From contig JANPCX010000039.1 in the NCBI GenBank assembly GCA_031431125.1, positions 1-58,920 on the forward strand: DNA of 58,920 nt, read 5' to 3'. The stretch comes from JANPCX01 sp031431125. Lineage in GTDB: Bacteria; Pseudomonadota; Gammaproteobacteria; Burkholderiales; Burkholderiaceae_C. A program made the translations under genes and the position numbers. Shown one piece after another: positions 14,899 through 22,505 of the stretch. The notes beneath the pieces are model-generated. The model did no database searches and had not been told where the DNA came from. It was given only the letters and a program-made list of their open reading frames with translations. The stretch's first letter is position 1; each line of letters begins with the position of its first letter.

Positions 14899-17016
14899 AT
14901 GAACAACAGTGAGATCAACCCCACCAACACCTACGCCGTGCCGTCGGTGTCCATCACCACCGCGTGCACAGGCGCATCCAGCAAAGCCAACGAAATGGGC
15001 ATGCGGGCGATGCAGGAACGTGCTTATGCCAAACGGGGCGAGCAGTACCTGTTGATCAAGTCACCGCCCGCCTCGGGCAAGTCGCGGGCGCTGATGTTCA
15101 TTGCGCTGGACAAGCTGCACAACCAGGGCTTGCAGCAAGCCATCATCGTGGTGCCCGAGCGTTCCATTGGCAGCAGTTTTGCCAATGAACCCTTGAGCCA
15201 GCACGGCTTTGAGTGGGACTGGCAGGTGGCACCACAGTGGAATTTGTGCAATGCGCCGGGGGCGGACGATGCCAAGGTGGCGAAATCCAAAGTGAAAGCG
15301 GTGGCCGAGTTTTTGGCCAGCAGTGACAAGGTGCTGGTGTGTACCCATGCCACTTTTCGTTTTGCGGTGGACGAGCTGGGGGTGCAGGCCTTGGACAACC
15401 GCTTGGTGGCGATAGACGAGTTCCACCATGTGTCGAGCAACCCGGACAGCAAACTCGGCAGCCAGTTGAGCGCCTTCATGGCACGCGACAAGGTGCACCT
15501 TGTGGCCATGACAGGCTCTTATTTCCGAGGCGACAGCGAGGCGGTGTTGAGCCCCACAGACGAAGCACGGTTTGAAACCGTCACCTACACTTACTACGAA
15601 CAGCTCAATGGTTATCAGTGGCTCAAGTCGCTGGATGTGGGCTATTTTTTCTACAGCGGGCCTTATGTGGATGCTGTGGCCAAGGTGTTGGACCCTGGCC
15701 TGAAAACCATCGTCCACATACCGAATGTGAACGCCCGCGAAAGCATGAAAGACAAGCAGGCGGAAGTGGACCACATCATGCACAGCCTGGGTGAATGGAA
15801 AGGCGTGGACCCGAGCACTGGTTTTCATTTGATCGCCAACCGCGATGGCCGCACCTTGAAGGTGGCTGATTTGGTTGACGACAGCGACCCGAGCAGACGC
15901 TCCAAGGTACTCACGGCCCTAAAAGACCCGGCACAGAAAAACAACCGCGACAATGTGGACGTGATCATCGCCCTGGGCATGGCCAAAGAAGGCTTCGATT
16001 GGATTTGGTGCGAACACGCGCTGACCATAGGCTACCGCAGCAGCTTGACCGAAATTGTGCAAATCATTGGCAGGGCCACACGCGACGCGCCGGGCAAAGA
16101 GCGTTCACGTTTCACCAATTTGATTGCCGAACCCAGCGCCGATCAAGGGTTGGTGGCCGAGGCGGTCAACGACATGCTCAAGGCCATTTCTGCGAGCTTG
16201 CTGATGGAGCAGGTGCTGGCCCCACGTTATGAGTTCACGCCCAAGGACGCAGGCAAAAAAGACGGCTTTGACTACGGACAACAAGGCTACAAGGTGGGCG
16301 GCCACAACATGGGCGTGAACCCTGACACCGGCGAGATTCACGTGGAAATCAACGGCCTCGTCACGCCCCAAAGTGTGGAAGCCACCCGAATTTGTAAGGA
16401 AGATTTGAATGAAGTGGTGACCAGCTTCTTGCAAGACAAAACCGCATTGGAGCGCGGCCTTTTTGACAAAGAAAACACCTTGCCCGAAGAGTTGACCCAG
16501 TTGCGCATGGGCAAGATCGTGCGGGAGCGTTACCCCGACCTGAGTGACGTGGACCAAGAGGCCATACGCCAGCACGCCATCGCGGCGATGAACATCACGC
16601 AACAAGCCAAGCTGATGTTGGCCCAGGCTGATGCCAACGGCAGCGGCGCGGACTCGACCAACACGGCCTTGCTCATCGGCGTGCGCAAGTTTGTGAATGT
16701 GCGCGACCTGGACATTGACTTGATCGACCGAATCAATCCTTTTGAAACGGCCTATTCAGTACTGGCCAAGTCCATGGATGAAAAATCACTGCGGCAGGTG
16801 CAGGCCAGCATCGCAGGGAAAAAATTGACCCTCACACGTGAGGAGGCGCTTGAGTTGGCGGATCGGGCCAGAAGCTTCAAAAAAGAAAGAGGCCGTTTGC
16901 CTGACATCACATCCGCCGATGCATGGGAGAAACGCATGGCGGAAGGGGTCGCAGCCTTCGCTCGGTACAAAGCGCAGGAGTTGGCAGCCAAACAAGGGAA
17001 TGCGAACAATGGCTGA
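14899..17016 (+). CDS. DEAD/DEAH-type superfamily 2 helicase (YeeB-like)
   Basis: This 705-residue protein predicts ATP-driven DNA unwinding or translocation. Walker A is SPPASGKS (55-62), the Walker B/DExH box is DEFH (173-176), motif III is MTGS (204-207), and motif VI is QIIGRATRDAPGK (388-400). The last 300 residues match nothing I can name and may contact DNA or partners. The ATG follows GGAGAAATGAC and lies one base after the fic stop. The 3' end overlaps the nuclease gene by 8 bases. The neighbourhood resembles B. subtilis yeeA-yeeB-yeeC, in which the middle gene is a helicase, so I expect it to couple target recognition to cleavage. Confidence 0.9.
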   Translation: MNNSEINPTNTYAVPSVSITTACTGASSKANEMGMRAMQERAYAKRGEQYLLIKSPPASGKSRALMFIALDKLHNQGLQQAIIVVPERSIGSSFANEPLSQHGFEWDWQVAPQWNLCNAPGADDAKVAKSKVKAVAEFLASSDKVLVCTHATFRFAVDELGVQALDNRLVAIDEFHHVSSNPDSKLGSQLSAFMARDKVHLVAMTGSYFRGDSEAVLSPTDEARFETVTYTYYEQLNGYQWLKSLDVGYFFYSGPYVDAVAKVLDPGLKTIVHIPNVNARESMKDKQAEVDHIMHSLGEWKGVDPSTGFHLIANRDGRTLKVADLVDDSDPSRRSKVLTALKDPAQKNNRDNVDVIIALGMAKEGFDWIWCEHALTIGYRSSLTEIVQIIGRATRDAPGKERSRFTNLIAEPSADQGLVAEAVNDMLKAISASLLMEQVLAPRYEFTPKDAGKKDGFDYGQQGYKVGGHNMGVNPDTGEIHVEINGLVTPQSVEATRICKEDLNEVVTSFLQDKTALERGLFDKENTLPEELTQLRMGKIVRERYPDLSDVDQEAIRQHAIAAMNITQQAKLMLAQADANGSGADSTNTALLIGVRKFVNVRDLDIDLIDRINPFETAYSVLAKSMDEKSLRQVQASIAGKKLTLTREEALELADRARSFKKERGRLPDITSADAWEKRMAEGVAAFARYKAQELAAKQGNANNG

Positions 17017-18202
17017 CATTGACGAAGACGAGCTGCTGGCCGACTTGGGCCTGGAACTCGCTCCACTCAAAGCGTCCAGCCGCACACCGCGCGAAGAACG
17101 AATCATCGCGGGCTTTGAGGACATTCTCCGTTTCCACCAAACGCATGGCCGTGCGCCACTGCATGGTGAGGGCAGGGACATTTTTGAGCGCTTGTATGCC
17201 GTGCGTCTGGATCAGTTGCGCAAACTGCCAGAGGCACAAACGCTGCTGGCTGAGTTAGACGGGCCAGGCTTGCTGGCTGGCACGGCGTCAGCGACAAGTA
17301 CCGGGAATGCCTTGGACGAAGACGCCTTGCTGGCCGAGCTGGAATTGGGCACCGAAGCGTGCGACACCGGGGCAGAACAAAGCGACATCACGGTACTGCG
17401 CCACGTCCGTTCGCACACCGCAAGGCGTGCGATTGAAGACGTTGCCGATCGCACACCGTGCGCGAACTTCAATCAATACCAACCGCTTTTCGAGCAGGCA
17501 GAGCGGGAGCTGAATTCAGGCATTCGCAAAGCCCTGCGCTTTGGACGCGACGCCAGCATAGAGTTAGGAAATTTTTTCATCTTGGACGGCCAGATCGCTT
17601 ATGTCGCCGATGTAGGTGAGCGGATTAAAACGCAAAGTGGTCATGACGATGCACGCCTACGGGTGATTTACAGCAATGCCACTGAAAGCAATTTGCTACT
17701 GCGTTCACTCCAAAAAGCGCTTTACAAAGACACAACTGGCCGCCGCCTAACAGACACCGACATGGGGCCGCTGTTTGGAGATGCATCGGAGGAAGACGAC
17801 ATTGAAAGCGGCACCATCTATGTGCTACGCAGCCTGTCGAGCCACCCCTTCATTGCAGAACACCGCGAGCTGATCCACAAAATTGGCGTGACCGGTGGCA
17901 AGGTAGCGACCCGCATCGCAGGCGCCGAGAAAGATGCCACCTACTTGCTCGCGGATGTAGAAGTGGTGGCCACCTACAAACTGCACAACTTAAACCGCAC
18001 ACGTCTGGAAAACATCTTTCACCGTTTGTTTGGCGCTGCGCAGCTGGACTTGACCATCCAAGACCGATTCGGTCAGCCGGTCAAACCGCAGGAATGGTTT
18101 CTGGTGCCGTTGCAGGTGATTGACGAAGCCGTTGAGCGCATTCGCGATGGGTCGATCACCAGCGCGGTTTACGACCCAACAACAGCCCGCTTGCTGGGTT
18201 AG
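17009..18202 (+). CDS. T5orf172/GIY-YIG-type nuclease protein (YeeC-like)
   Basis: This 397-residue protein is the likely cleavage subunit of the cassette. A GIY-YIG variant fold lies in the C-terminal third: IYVLRS at 270-275 (first strand), KIGVTGG at 291-297 (second strand), Arg302 in the following helix and Glu334 in RTRLENIFH. These are the positions expected for the catalytic Tyr, Arg and Glu. The N-terminal part contains two copies of an acidic Leu-rich motif, DEDELLADLGLE (5-16) and DEDALLAELELG (103-114), probably a docking or dimer element. The ATG overlaps the helicase stop (ATGGCTGA), so translation is coupled. The frame is open upstream, but this start gives the family-like N-terminus. 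Confidence 0.85.
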   Translation: MADIDEDELLADLGLELAPLKASSRTPREERIIAGFEDILRFHQTHGRAPLHGEGRDIFERLYAVRLDQLRKLPEAQTLLAELDGPGLLAGTASATSTGNALDEDALLAELELGTEACDTGAEQSDITVLRHVRSHTARRAIEDVADRTPCANFNQYQPLFEQAERELNSGIRKALRFGRDASIELGNFFILDGQIAYVADVGERIKTQSGHDDARLRVIYSNATESNLLLRSLQKALYKDTTGRRLTDTDMGPLFGDASEEDDIESGTIYVLRSLSSHPFIAEHRELIHKIGVTGGKVATRIAGAEKDATYLLADVEVVATYKLHNLNRTRLENIFHRLFGAAQLDLTIQDRFGQPVKPQEWFLVPLQVIDEAVERIRDGSITSAVYDPTTARLLG

Positions 18203-18232
18203 TTTGCGTGTTGCCGTTGTTGGTCGATTCAC

Positions 18233-19678
18233 TCACCGCCGCAACATCACCTTCAGCATCCGTGCCACCAAACCGCCATAGGGCGGCGCCAGTAACCCCA
18301 GGGCATTGATCCGCGACTGCCGAAACACCGGCTTGAGTTTGGACATGGCCTCGAAACCAAATTGCCCGTGGTAGTGGCCCATGCCCGAGGCACCCACACC
18401 GCCGAAAGGCAGGTTGTCTTGGGCAATGTGTACCAAGGTTTCGTTGATGCACACGCCGCCGGCGATGGTTGATTGCAGCACCTGGGTTTGGGTGGTTGCG
18501 GAATCGTCGAATAAATAGAGGGCCAGAGGGTGCGGACGCGCATTAACCCAGGCCACTGCGTCGTCGACGGTCTCGCAAGCCACCAAGGGCATAAGCGGCC
18601 CAAAAATTTCCTCTTGCATCACGCTTGAATCGGGCGCGCAGTTGGTAAGCACGGTCAAAGGCAGTTTGCGTTGCCCGGGGCTCGCTGGGCCCATCACGGC
18701 ACTGGCGGTGGCACCTGCTTGGGTGGCATCCAACAACCACTGTTGCAGGCGCTCGAAGTGTCGGTTGCTCGCAATGCCGGTGTAGTCATTGCTGGACGCG
18801 CCTTCGGGGTATTGCTGGCTCAGGATGGTGCGGGCGGTGGTGATGAAACGCGGCATCGCGGCACGGGGCAAAAGAACATAGTCGGGCGCAATGCAGGTCT
18901 GCCCCGCGTTCAGCACTTTGCCGACAATGATGCGCCGCACGGCGTGGGTGAAACGGGCCTCATCGCTGCAGGTAGCGGGCGTGATGAGGGCCGGGCTTTT
19001 GCCGCCCAACTCCAAGGTGACGGGCACCAAGTGTTCGCTGGCAGCGGCCATCACACGCCGTCCCACCGCGGTGGACCCGGTGAACAGCAGATGACCAAAG
19101 GGCAAGGCGGAAAATGCGGCGGCCACTTCGGGACCACCCTCGACCACTTGCACCACCTCACTGCCCACCGCTTGAGGCAGCAGCTCGCCCATCAAGGCCC
19201 CAAAACGCGGGCTGAATTCCGACACCTTGACCATGGCGCGGTTGCCCGCCACCAAGGCACTGGTCAGCGGCCCCAGCAGCAACAGCAGCGGGTAGTTCCA
19301 AGGCACGATGATGCCGACCACGCCCACAGGCTGGGGCAGGATGCGTGCCGCGCCGGGCTGAAACCACAGCGACACCGGCACCTTGCGCTCACGCATCCAG
19401 CTGCGCCCGTGGCGCAGGGCGTGGCGCAGGCCTTCGAGGCTGGGGAACACTTCGAGCAGGTGGGTCTCGTGGCCACTGCGGTGGCCAAAGTCGGCACTGA
19501 TCGCCTCGGCAATGCGCTCGCGGTGGTCGAGCAGCATGGTGACCAGGCTTTGCAAACGTGCAGCGCGCGTGGGCCAGTCGGGGAAAGGCGCAGCCTGGTG
19601 CTGGGCCAAGAGGTCGTCGAAGGTTTTCCGCAAAGGCGCGGCTTCCTGGGAAACGAGCTGGGGTTGGGCGAGGTTCAT
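18233..19678 (-). CDS. Coniferyl-aldehyde-type aldehyde dehydrogenase
   Basis: This 481-residue NAD(P)-dependent dehydrogenase oxidises an aldehyde to the acid. The subfamily including coniferyl aldehyde dehydrogenase (CalB) is the best match. Motifs are PWNYPLLLLLGPL, FTGSTAVG for cofactor binding, the general-base Glu in LELGGKSP, the catalytic Cys in NAGQTCIAPDY and EEIFGPLMP. The C-terminus contains a proline-glycine and hydrophobic tail (GLLAPPYGGL) seen in membrane-associated relatives. I chose the ATG at 19678 over an upstream TTG. It ends 31 bases from the cassette's last gene, in convergent orientation. The physiological aldehyde is not certain. Confidence 0.9.
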   Translation of the reverse strand: MNLAQPQLVSQEAAPLRKTFDDLLAQHQAAPFPDWPTRAARLQSLVTMLLDHRERIAEAISADFGHRSGHETHLLEVFPSLEGLRHALRHGRSWMRERKVPVSLWFQPGAARILPQPVGVVGIIVPWNYPLLLLLGPLTSALVAGNRAMVKVSEFSPRFGALMGELLPQAVGSEVVQVVEGGPEVAAAFSALPFGHLLFTGSTAVGRRVMAAASEHLVPVTLELGGKSPALITPATCSDEARFTHAVRRIIVGKVLNAGQTCIAPDYVLLPRAAMPRFITTARTILSQQYPEGASSNDYTGIASNRHFERLQQWLLDATQAGATASAVMGPASPGQRKLPLTVLTNCAPDSSVMQEEIFGPLMPLVACETVDDAVAWVNARPHPLALYLFDDSATTQTQVLQSTIAGGVCINETLVHIAQDNLPFGGVGASGMGHYHGQFGFEAMSKLKPVFRQSRINALGLLAPPYGGLVARMLKVMLRR

Positions 19679-19688
19679 CACCCCCGCA

Positions 19689-20123
19689 TCATCGCGCAAA
19701 TTGCTCTTGCCCCACCAGCCCCAGCTTGCTCACGTTCAAACGCTGGGCCGCCGCCAGCACGCGGGCCACGGCGCCATAGGGCGCGGCGGCGTCAGGGCGC
19801 AGGTGCAATTCGGGCGTGGGGGTTTGTTGGGCCAGGGCCGCCAAACGGGCGTCAAGTGTGGCTGCATCCGTCATCAACTCACCGTTCCAGAGCACTTGTC
19901 CATCCGGCCGCACCACCACCAACACCACCTCAGGCGGCTTGGGCGGAACGGCGGTTGACTTGCTTGGCAAGTCCAAATTCACCGCATGCAACTGAACCGG
20001 AATGGTGATGATGAGCATGATGATGAGCACCAACATCACATCAATCAGCGGCGTGGTGTTCATCTCCAGCATCACCTCGGGCTCGCTGCCGTCAACGCCG
20101 CCGGTGTTCATTTGCATGGCCAT
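19689..20123 (-). CDS. exbD: ExbD-family biopolymer transport protein (second of tandem pair)
   Basis: This 144-residue protein has one membrane helix (TPLIDVMLVLIIMLIITIPV, about residues 21-40) with the conserved aspartate, followed by a periplasmic domain. The start is the ATG at 20123, eight bases after GGAGGG. It is the last gene of a receptor-TonB-ExbB-ExbD-ExbD run. The helix and flanks resemble the upstream ExbD closely, but the periplasmic part differs, which fits an old duplication. A 208-bp insert-like region separates the two. Confidence 0.93.
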   Translation of the reverse strand: MAMQMNTGGVDGSEPEVMLEMNTTPLIDVMLVLIIMLIITIPVQLHAVNLDLPSKSTAVPPKPPEVVLVVVRPDGQVLWNGELMTDAATLDARLAALAQQTPTPELHLRPDAAAPYGAVARVLAAAQRLNVSKLGLVGQEQFAR

Positions 20124-20331
20124 CAGCGCCCTCCCCTGCCCACATATTTCACCGGGGACGCGGCCATGCGGCAGTGCATGGGCGAGCCGGGGTGGTCGAG
20201 ACGGCCGCAGCCAATACCCGCAGGTATTGGCGAGGAGTTGAGGCCGCATCCGGCCGCCCAGGCGCTGTCGCATGGGTGCGTAGCGCTCGGAAAAAATTGG
20301 ATTTGATGCTCGAAGCCAAACAAGTGAGCAT
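20124..20331. repeat. Palindrome-rich spacer between the two exbD genes, probable dispersed repeat
   Basis: This gap is unusual inside an otherwise tight operon. It holds a strong hairpin, CCAATACC (20211-20218) with GGTATTGG (20223-20230), extended by one G-C pair, and longer GC-rich complementary stretches around it. No T run follows, so it is not a simple terminator. The look is that of a dispersed intergenic repeat, but no second copy is in the window. Confidence 0.45.
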
Positions 20332-20814
20332 TCATGTGCCGTTCCTCGAAGCGAGAGAGCGACCTGGTGAAACATGCGGGCCAGCCGGTGGTTCAGTGAC
20401 AAAGTGCAGCTTGATCAACCCTGCTTGTTGGCAGGCCAGCACGATGCGGCCCACCGCTGCATAGGGCACGGCCTCATCACCGTGAATGTGCACTTCGGGT
20501 TGAGGGGTGGTTTTGGCCAGCGCCAACAAACGCGACTTCAATGACTTGTCGTTCAGCGCCAGACCGTTCCAAAACACCTGGCCTTTTGCATCGACTGAAA
20601 TTTGCACGTTCTGCGGCGCCACCTCGCGCACCACATTGCGCTCTTTGGGCAAGTTCACCGCCACGCTGTGCGTCACCACCGGAATGGTGATGAGGAAGAT
20701 GATGAGCAGCACCAACATCACATCCACCAAGGGCGTGGTGTTGATGGTGGCGCTCACCGCATCTTCTTGCGCGTCGATGTTGGCAAAGAGACGGGCCGCG
20801 AAGAGTTGGGTCAT
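20332..20814 (-). CDS. exbD: ExbD-family biopolymer transport protein (first of tandem pair)
   Basis: This 160-residue ExbD has a short cytoplasmic start, the membrane helix TPLVDVMLVLLIIFLITIPV with its proton-linked aspartate (residue 31 region), and a periplasmic domain. Its ATG overlaps the ExbB stop as ATGA, so the two are coupled. The last 20 residues look unlike other ExbD proteins and are encoded at the border of the palindromic spacer, so the original stop may have been lost and the protein extended. Confidence 0.93.
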   Translation of the reverse strand: MTQLFAARLFANIDAQEDAVSATINTTPLVDVMLVLLIIFLITIPVVTHSVAVNLPKERNVVREVAPQNVQISVDAKGQVFWNGLALNDKSLKSRLLALAKTTPQPEVHIHGDEAVPYAAVGRIVLACQQAGLIKLHFVTEPPAGPHVSPGRSLASRNGT

Positions 20815-21611
20815 TTGGGTCCCACGCTCTTCATACCGAGTAGCACGCCATGCAGGTCAGCTGCAAACCCGCGCACCGCGTCCATGTTGACCTTGTTGCG
20901 CCTGACCAGCCAGTTGTAGCCCAACACCGCTGGCACGGCCACTGCGAGGCCAATGGCCGTCATGATCAGGGCCTCACCCACTGGGCCTGCCACTTTGTCA
21001 ATCGATGCCTGTCCTGCAATGCCAATGGCCGTGAGCGCGTGGTAGATGCCCCAAACGGTGCCAAAGAGACCAACAAAGGGCGCGGTTGAACCGACAGTGG
21101 CCAAAAACGCCAGGCCGTTTTGCAGCCGCGACTGCACCTCGCCCACGGCGCGTTCAATGCTCATCGTGACCCAGGTGTTGCGGTCAATGTGCTGGGTGAG
21201 TGTGCCTTCATGGTGCTCGCCGGCCGCAATCGCCTGTTGCGCGATGAAATGAAACGCCGTGCCCTCAGGCAAACGTTTCAAACCTTGCTGCAAATCACTC
21301 GCTGCAAAAAACTGGGTGCGTGCCGCACGCGCTTGAGCAGCCAGCTGAAAACTCTCCCGCAGCTTGTTGATCAGAATGCTCCAACTGCCCAGACTCATGA
21401 CCACCATGATGAAGAGTGTGCCTTTGGAGACCCAGTCGCCACTGGCCCACATCGCTTGCAGGCCATAGGGGTTGGTCATGACTGTGGCAGTCGCATCCGC
21501 CGTCTGCGACCACACCAGAGCAGGAAGCAAACAGACGCTCGCCCAGGGGAGGATTTTCCAACTTCGTTTCAACCCGTTTTTCAGATTCACCACAACAGCC
21601 CTTTCATTCAT
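20811..21611 (-). CDS. exbB: ExbB/TolQ-family proton channel protein of the TonB system
   Basis: This 266-residue protein starts at the ATG at 21611, which overlaps the tonB stop (ATGAATGA). It has an N-terminal signal-like hydrophobic segment (LPWASVCLLPALVWSQ), as in ExbB proteins of the longer type, then three channel helices including GTLFIMVVMSLGSWSILI and the conserved GSTAPFVGLFGTVWGIYHAL, and a third near AVAVPAVLGYNWL. It powers TonB together with the two downstream ExbD proteins. The open frame reaches 39 codons farther upstream into tonB, but that is not coding here. Confidence 0.94.
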   Translation of the reverse strand: MNERAVVVNLKNGLKRSWKILPWASVCLLPALVWSQTADATATVMTNPYGLQAMWASGDWVSKGTLFIMVVMSLGSWSILINKLRESFQLAAQARAARTQFFAASDLQQGLKRLPEGTAFHFIAQQAIAAGEHHEGTLTQHIDRNTWVTMSIERAVGEVQSRLQNGLAFLATVGSTAPFVGLFGTVWGIYHALTAIGIAGQASIDKVAGPVGEALIMTAIGLAVAVPAVLGYNWLVRRNKVNMDAVRGFAADLHGVLLGMKSVGPK

Positions 21612-22272
21612 CAAACTTGAATTCGAACACTTGATCGGCCAACACATCTCCTGTTGCAGTGGCATCGCACCGGTACTGCAACATCGCCTGTTTGACCGCC
21701 GCCTCAAACACCCCGCGCGGCTTGGCATTGAGAATTTCTACCGCCACCACCTTGCCCACGCGCACCGTGGCCCGGGCCTCGACCCGGCCGTTGATGCCCT
21801 CTTGCAACGCTTGCCTTGGCGGGACGGGCTTTACCTGCCTGGGACAAACCAACCCCATGGCCTGCGGCACGGCGCTGGGCAGCACAGCAGGGGGCGCAGG
21901 TGGTGGTGGCGCGGCCACCACCGCCTCGGGCAGTGCAGGTGGCGCGGGCGGTGTGGGCGTGATGGCCGCCGGGCTCGGCAACTCGGTCGCGGCGGCTTGC
22001 ACCAAGGGCGGTGCCGCAGGCGGCGGCGAGGACGCCACTACTTTCTGCGGTGATGCCACTTTGGGAGCGACAGGCTCTGGCGGTGGTGGCGGCGGGGGAG
22101 GAGGCAGCGTCTCTGCGATCAAAGCCACCTGCACTGGCGGTTTGACGAAGGCCACCACCTGCGTCGCCAAGCCCTGGGTCAGGGCCCAACCCACCACAAC
22201 ATGCAAACCCAGCACCGCCGCAAAGCCCCACCAACGGCGACGGCTGGCTTCAAGGTCAGGAGAAAAATTCAT
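21604..22272 (-). CDS. tonB: TonB energy transducer
   Basis: The protein has 222 residues and spans the periplasm to pass energy from ExbB/ExbD to the outer-membrane receptor. There is a single N-terminal anchor (GFAAVLGLHVVVGWALTQ), a very proline-rich linker with nine consecutive prolines near residues 58-66, and a C-terminal TonB domain (GINGRVEARATVRVGKVVAVEIL, then AVKQAML). Two cysteines, in LVCPRQ and QYRCDA, could form a disulfide. The start is an ATG at 22272. A 233-bp gap, with a CTGTGC/GCACAG hairpin at 22394-22408 and nothing else I can name, separates it from the receptor. Confidence 0.92.
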   Translation of the reverse strand: MNFSPDLEASRRRWWGFAAVLGLHVVVGWALTQGLATQVVAFVKPPVQVALIAETLPPPPPPPPPEPVAPKVASPQKVVASSPPPAAPPLVQAAATELPSPAAITPTPPAPPALPEAVVAAPPPPAPPAVLPSAVPQAMGLVCPRQVKPVPPRQALQEGINGRVEARATVRVGKVVAVEILNAKPRGVFEAAVKQAMLQYRCDATATGDVLADQVFEFKFDE

Positions 22273-22505
22273 GCGCGGGTGGACACAAGGACATCCGCTC
22301 TATGGAGGAACACCATGTCCATGGTTGGCAGTGAGCGGTTGTTCAAGCGGAAGGCTTTGTGTCGGCGAGATCGGTGTTCATTTTATGTGTGCTCTGTGCG
22401 AAGCACAGTGACCGCCGCTGCCGAGGTGAAGCCATCACCTACGAGCGGTGGTTCAACGCCTGGCGACAGCACCACGACGCGGTGGAACACCTCAGACACG
22501 AAACT

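Noticed and set aside
10929..18202. Assignment of the cassette to type I restriction, BREX or DISARM
   Set aside because: There is no HsdS, PglZ/BrxC or DUF1998 (DrmB) protein, and the methylase is MmeI-like.
22273..22505. Riboswitch controlling the TonB uptake genes
   Set aside because: I found no conserved cobalamin, TPP or similar box, only one short hairpin. The receptor itself starts 30 bases after ldcA.
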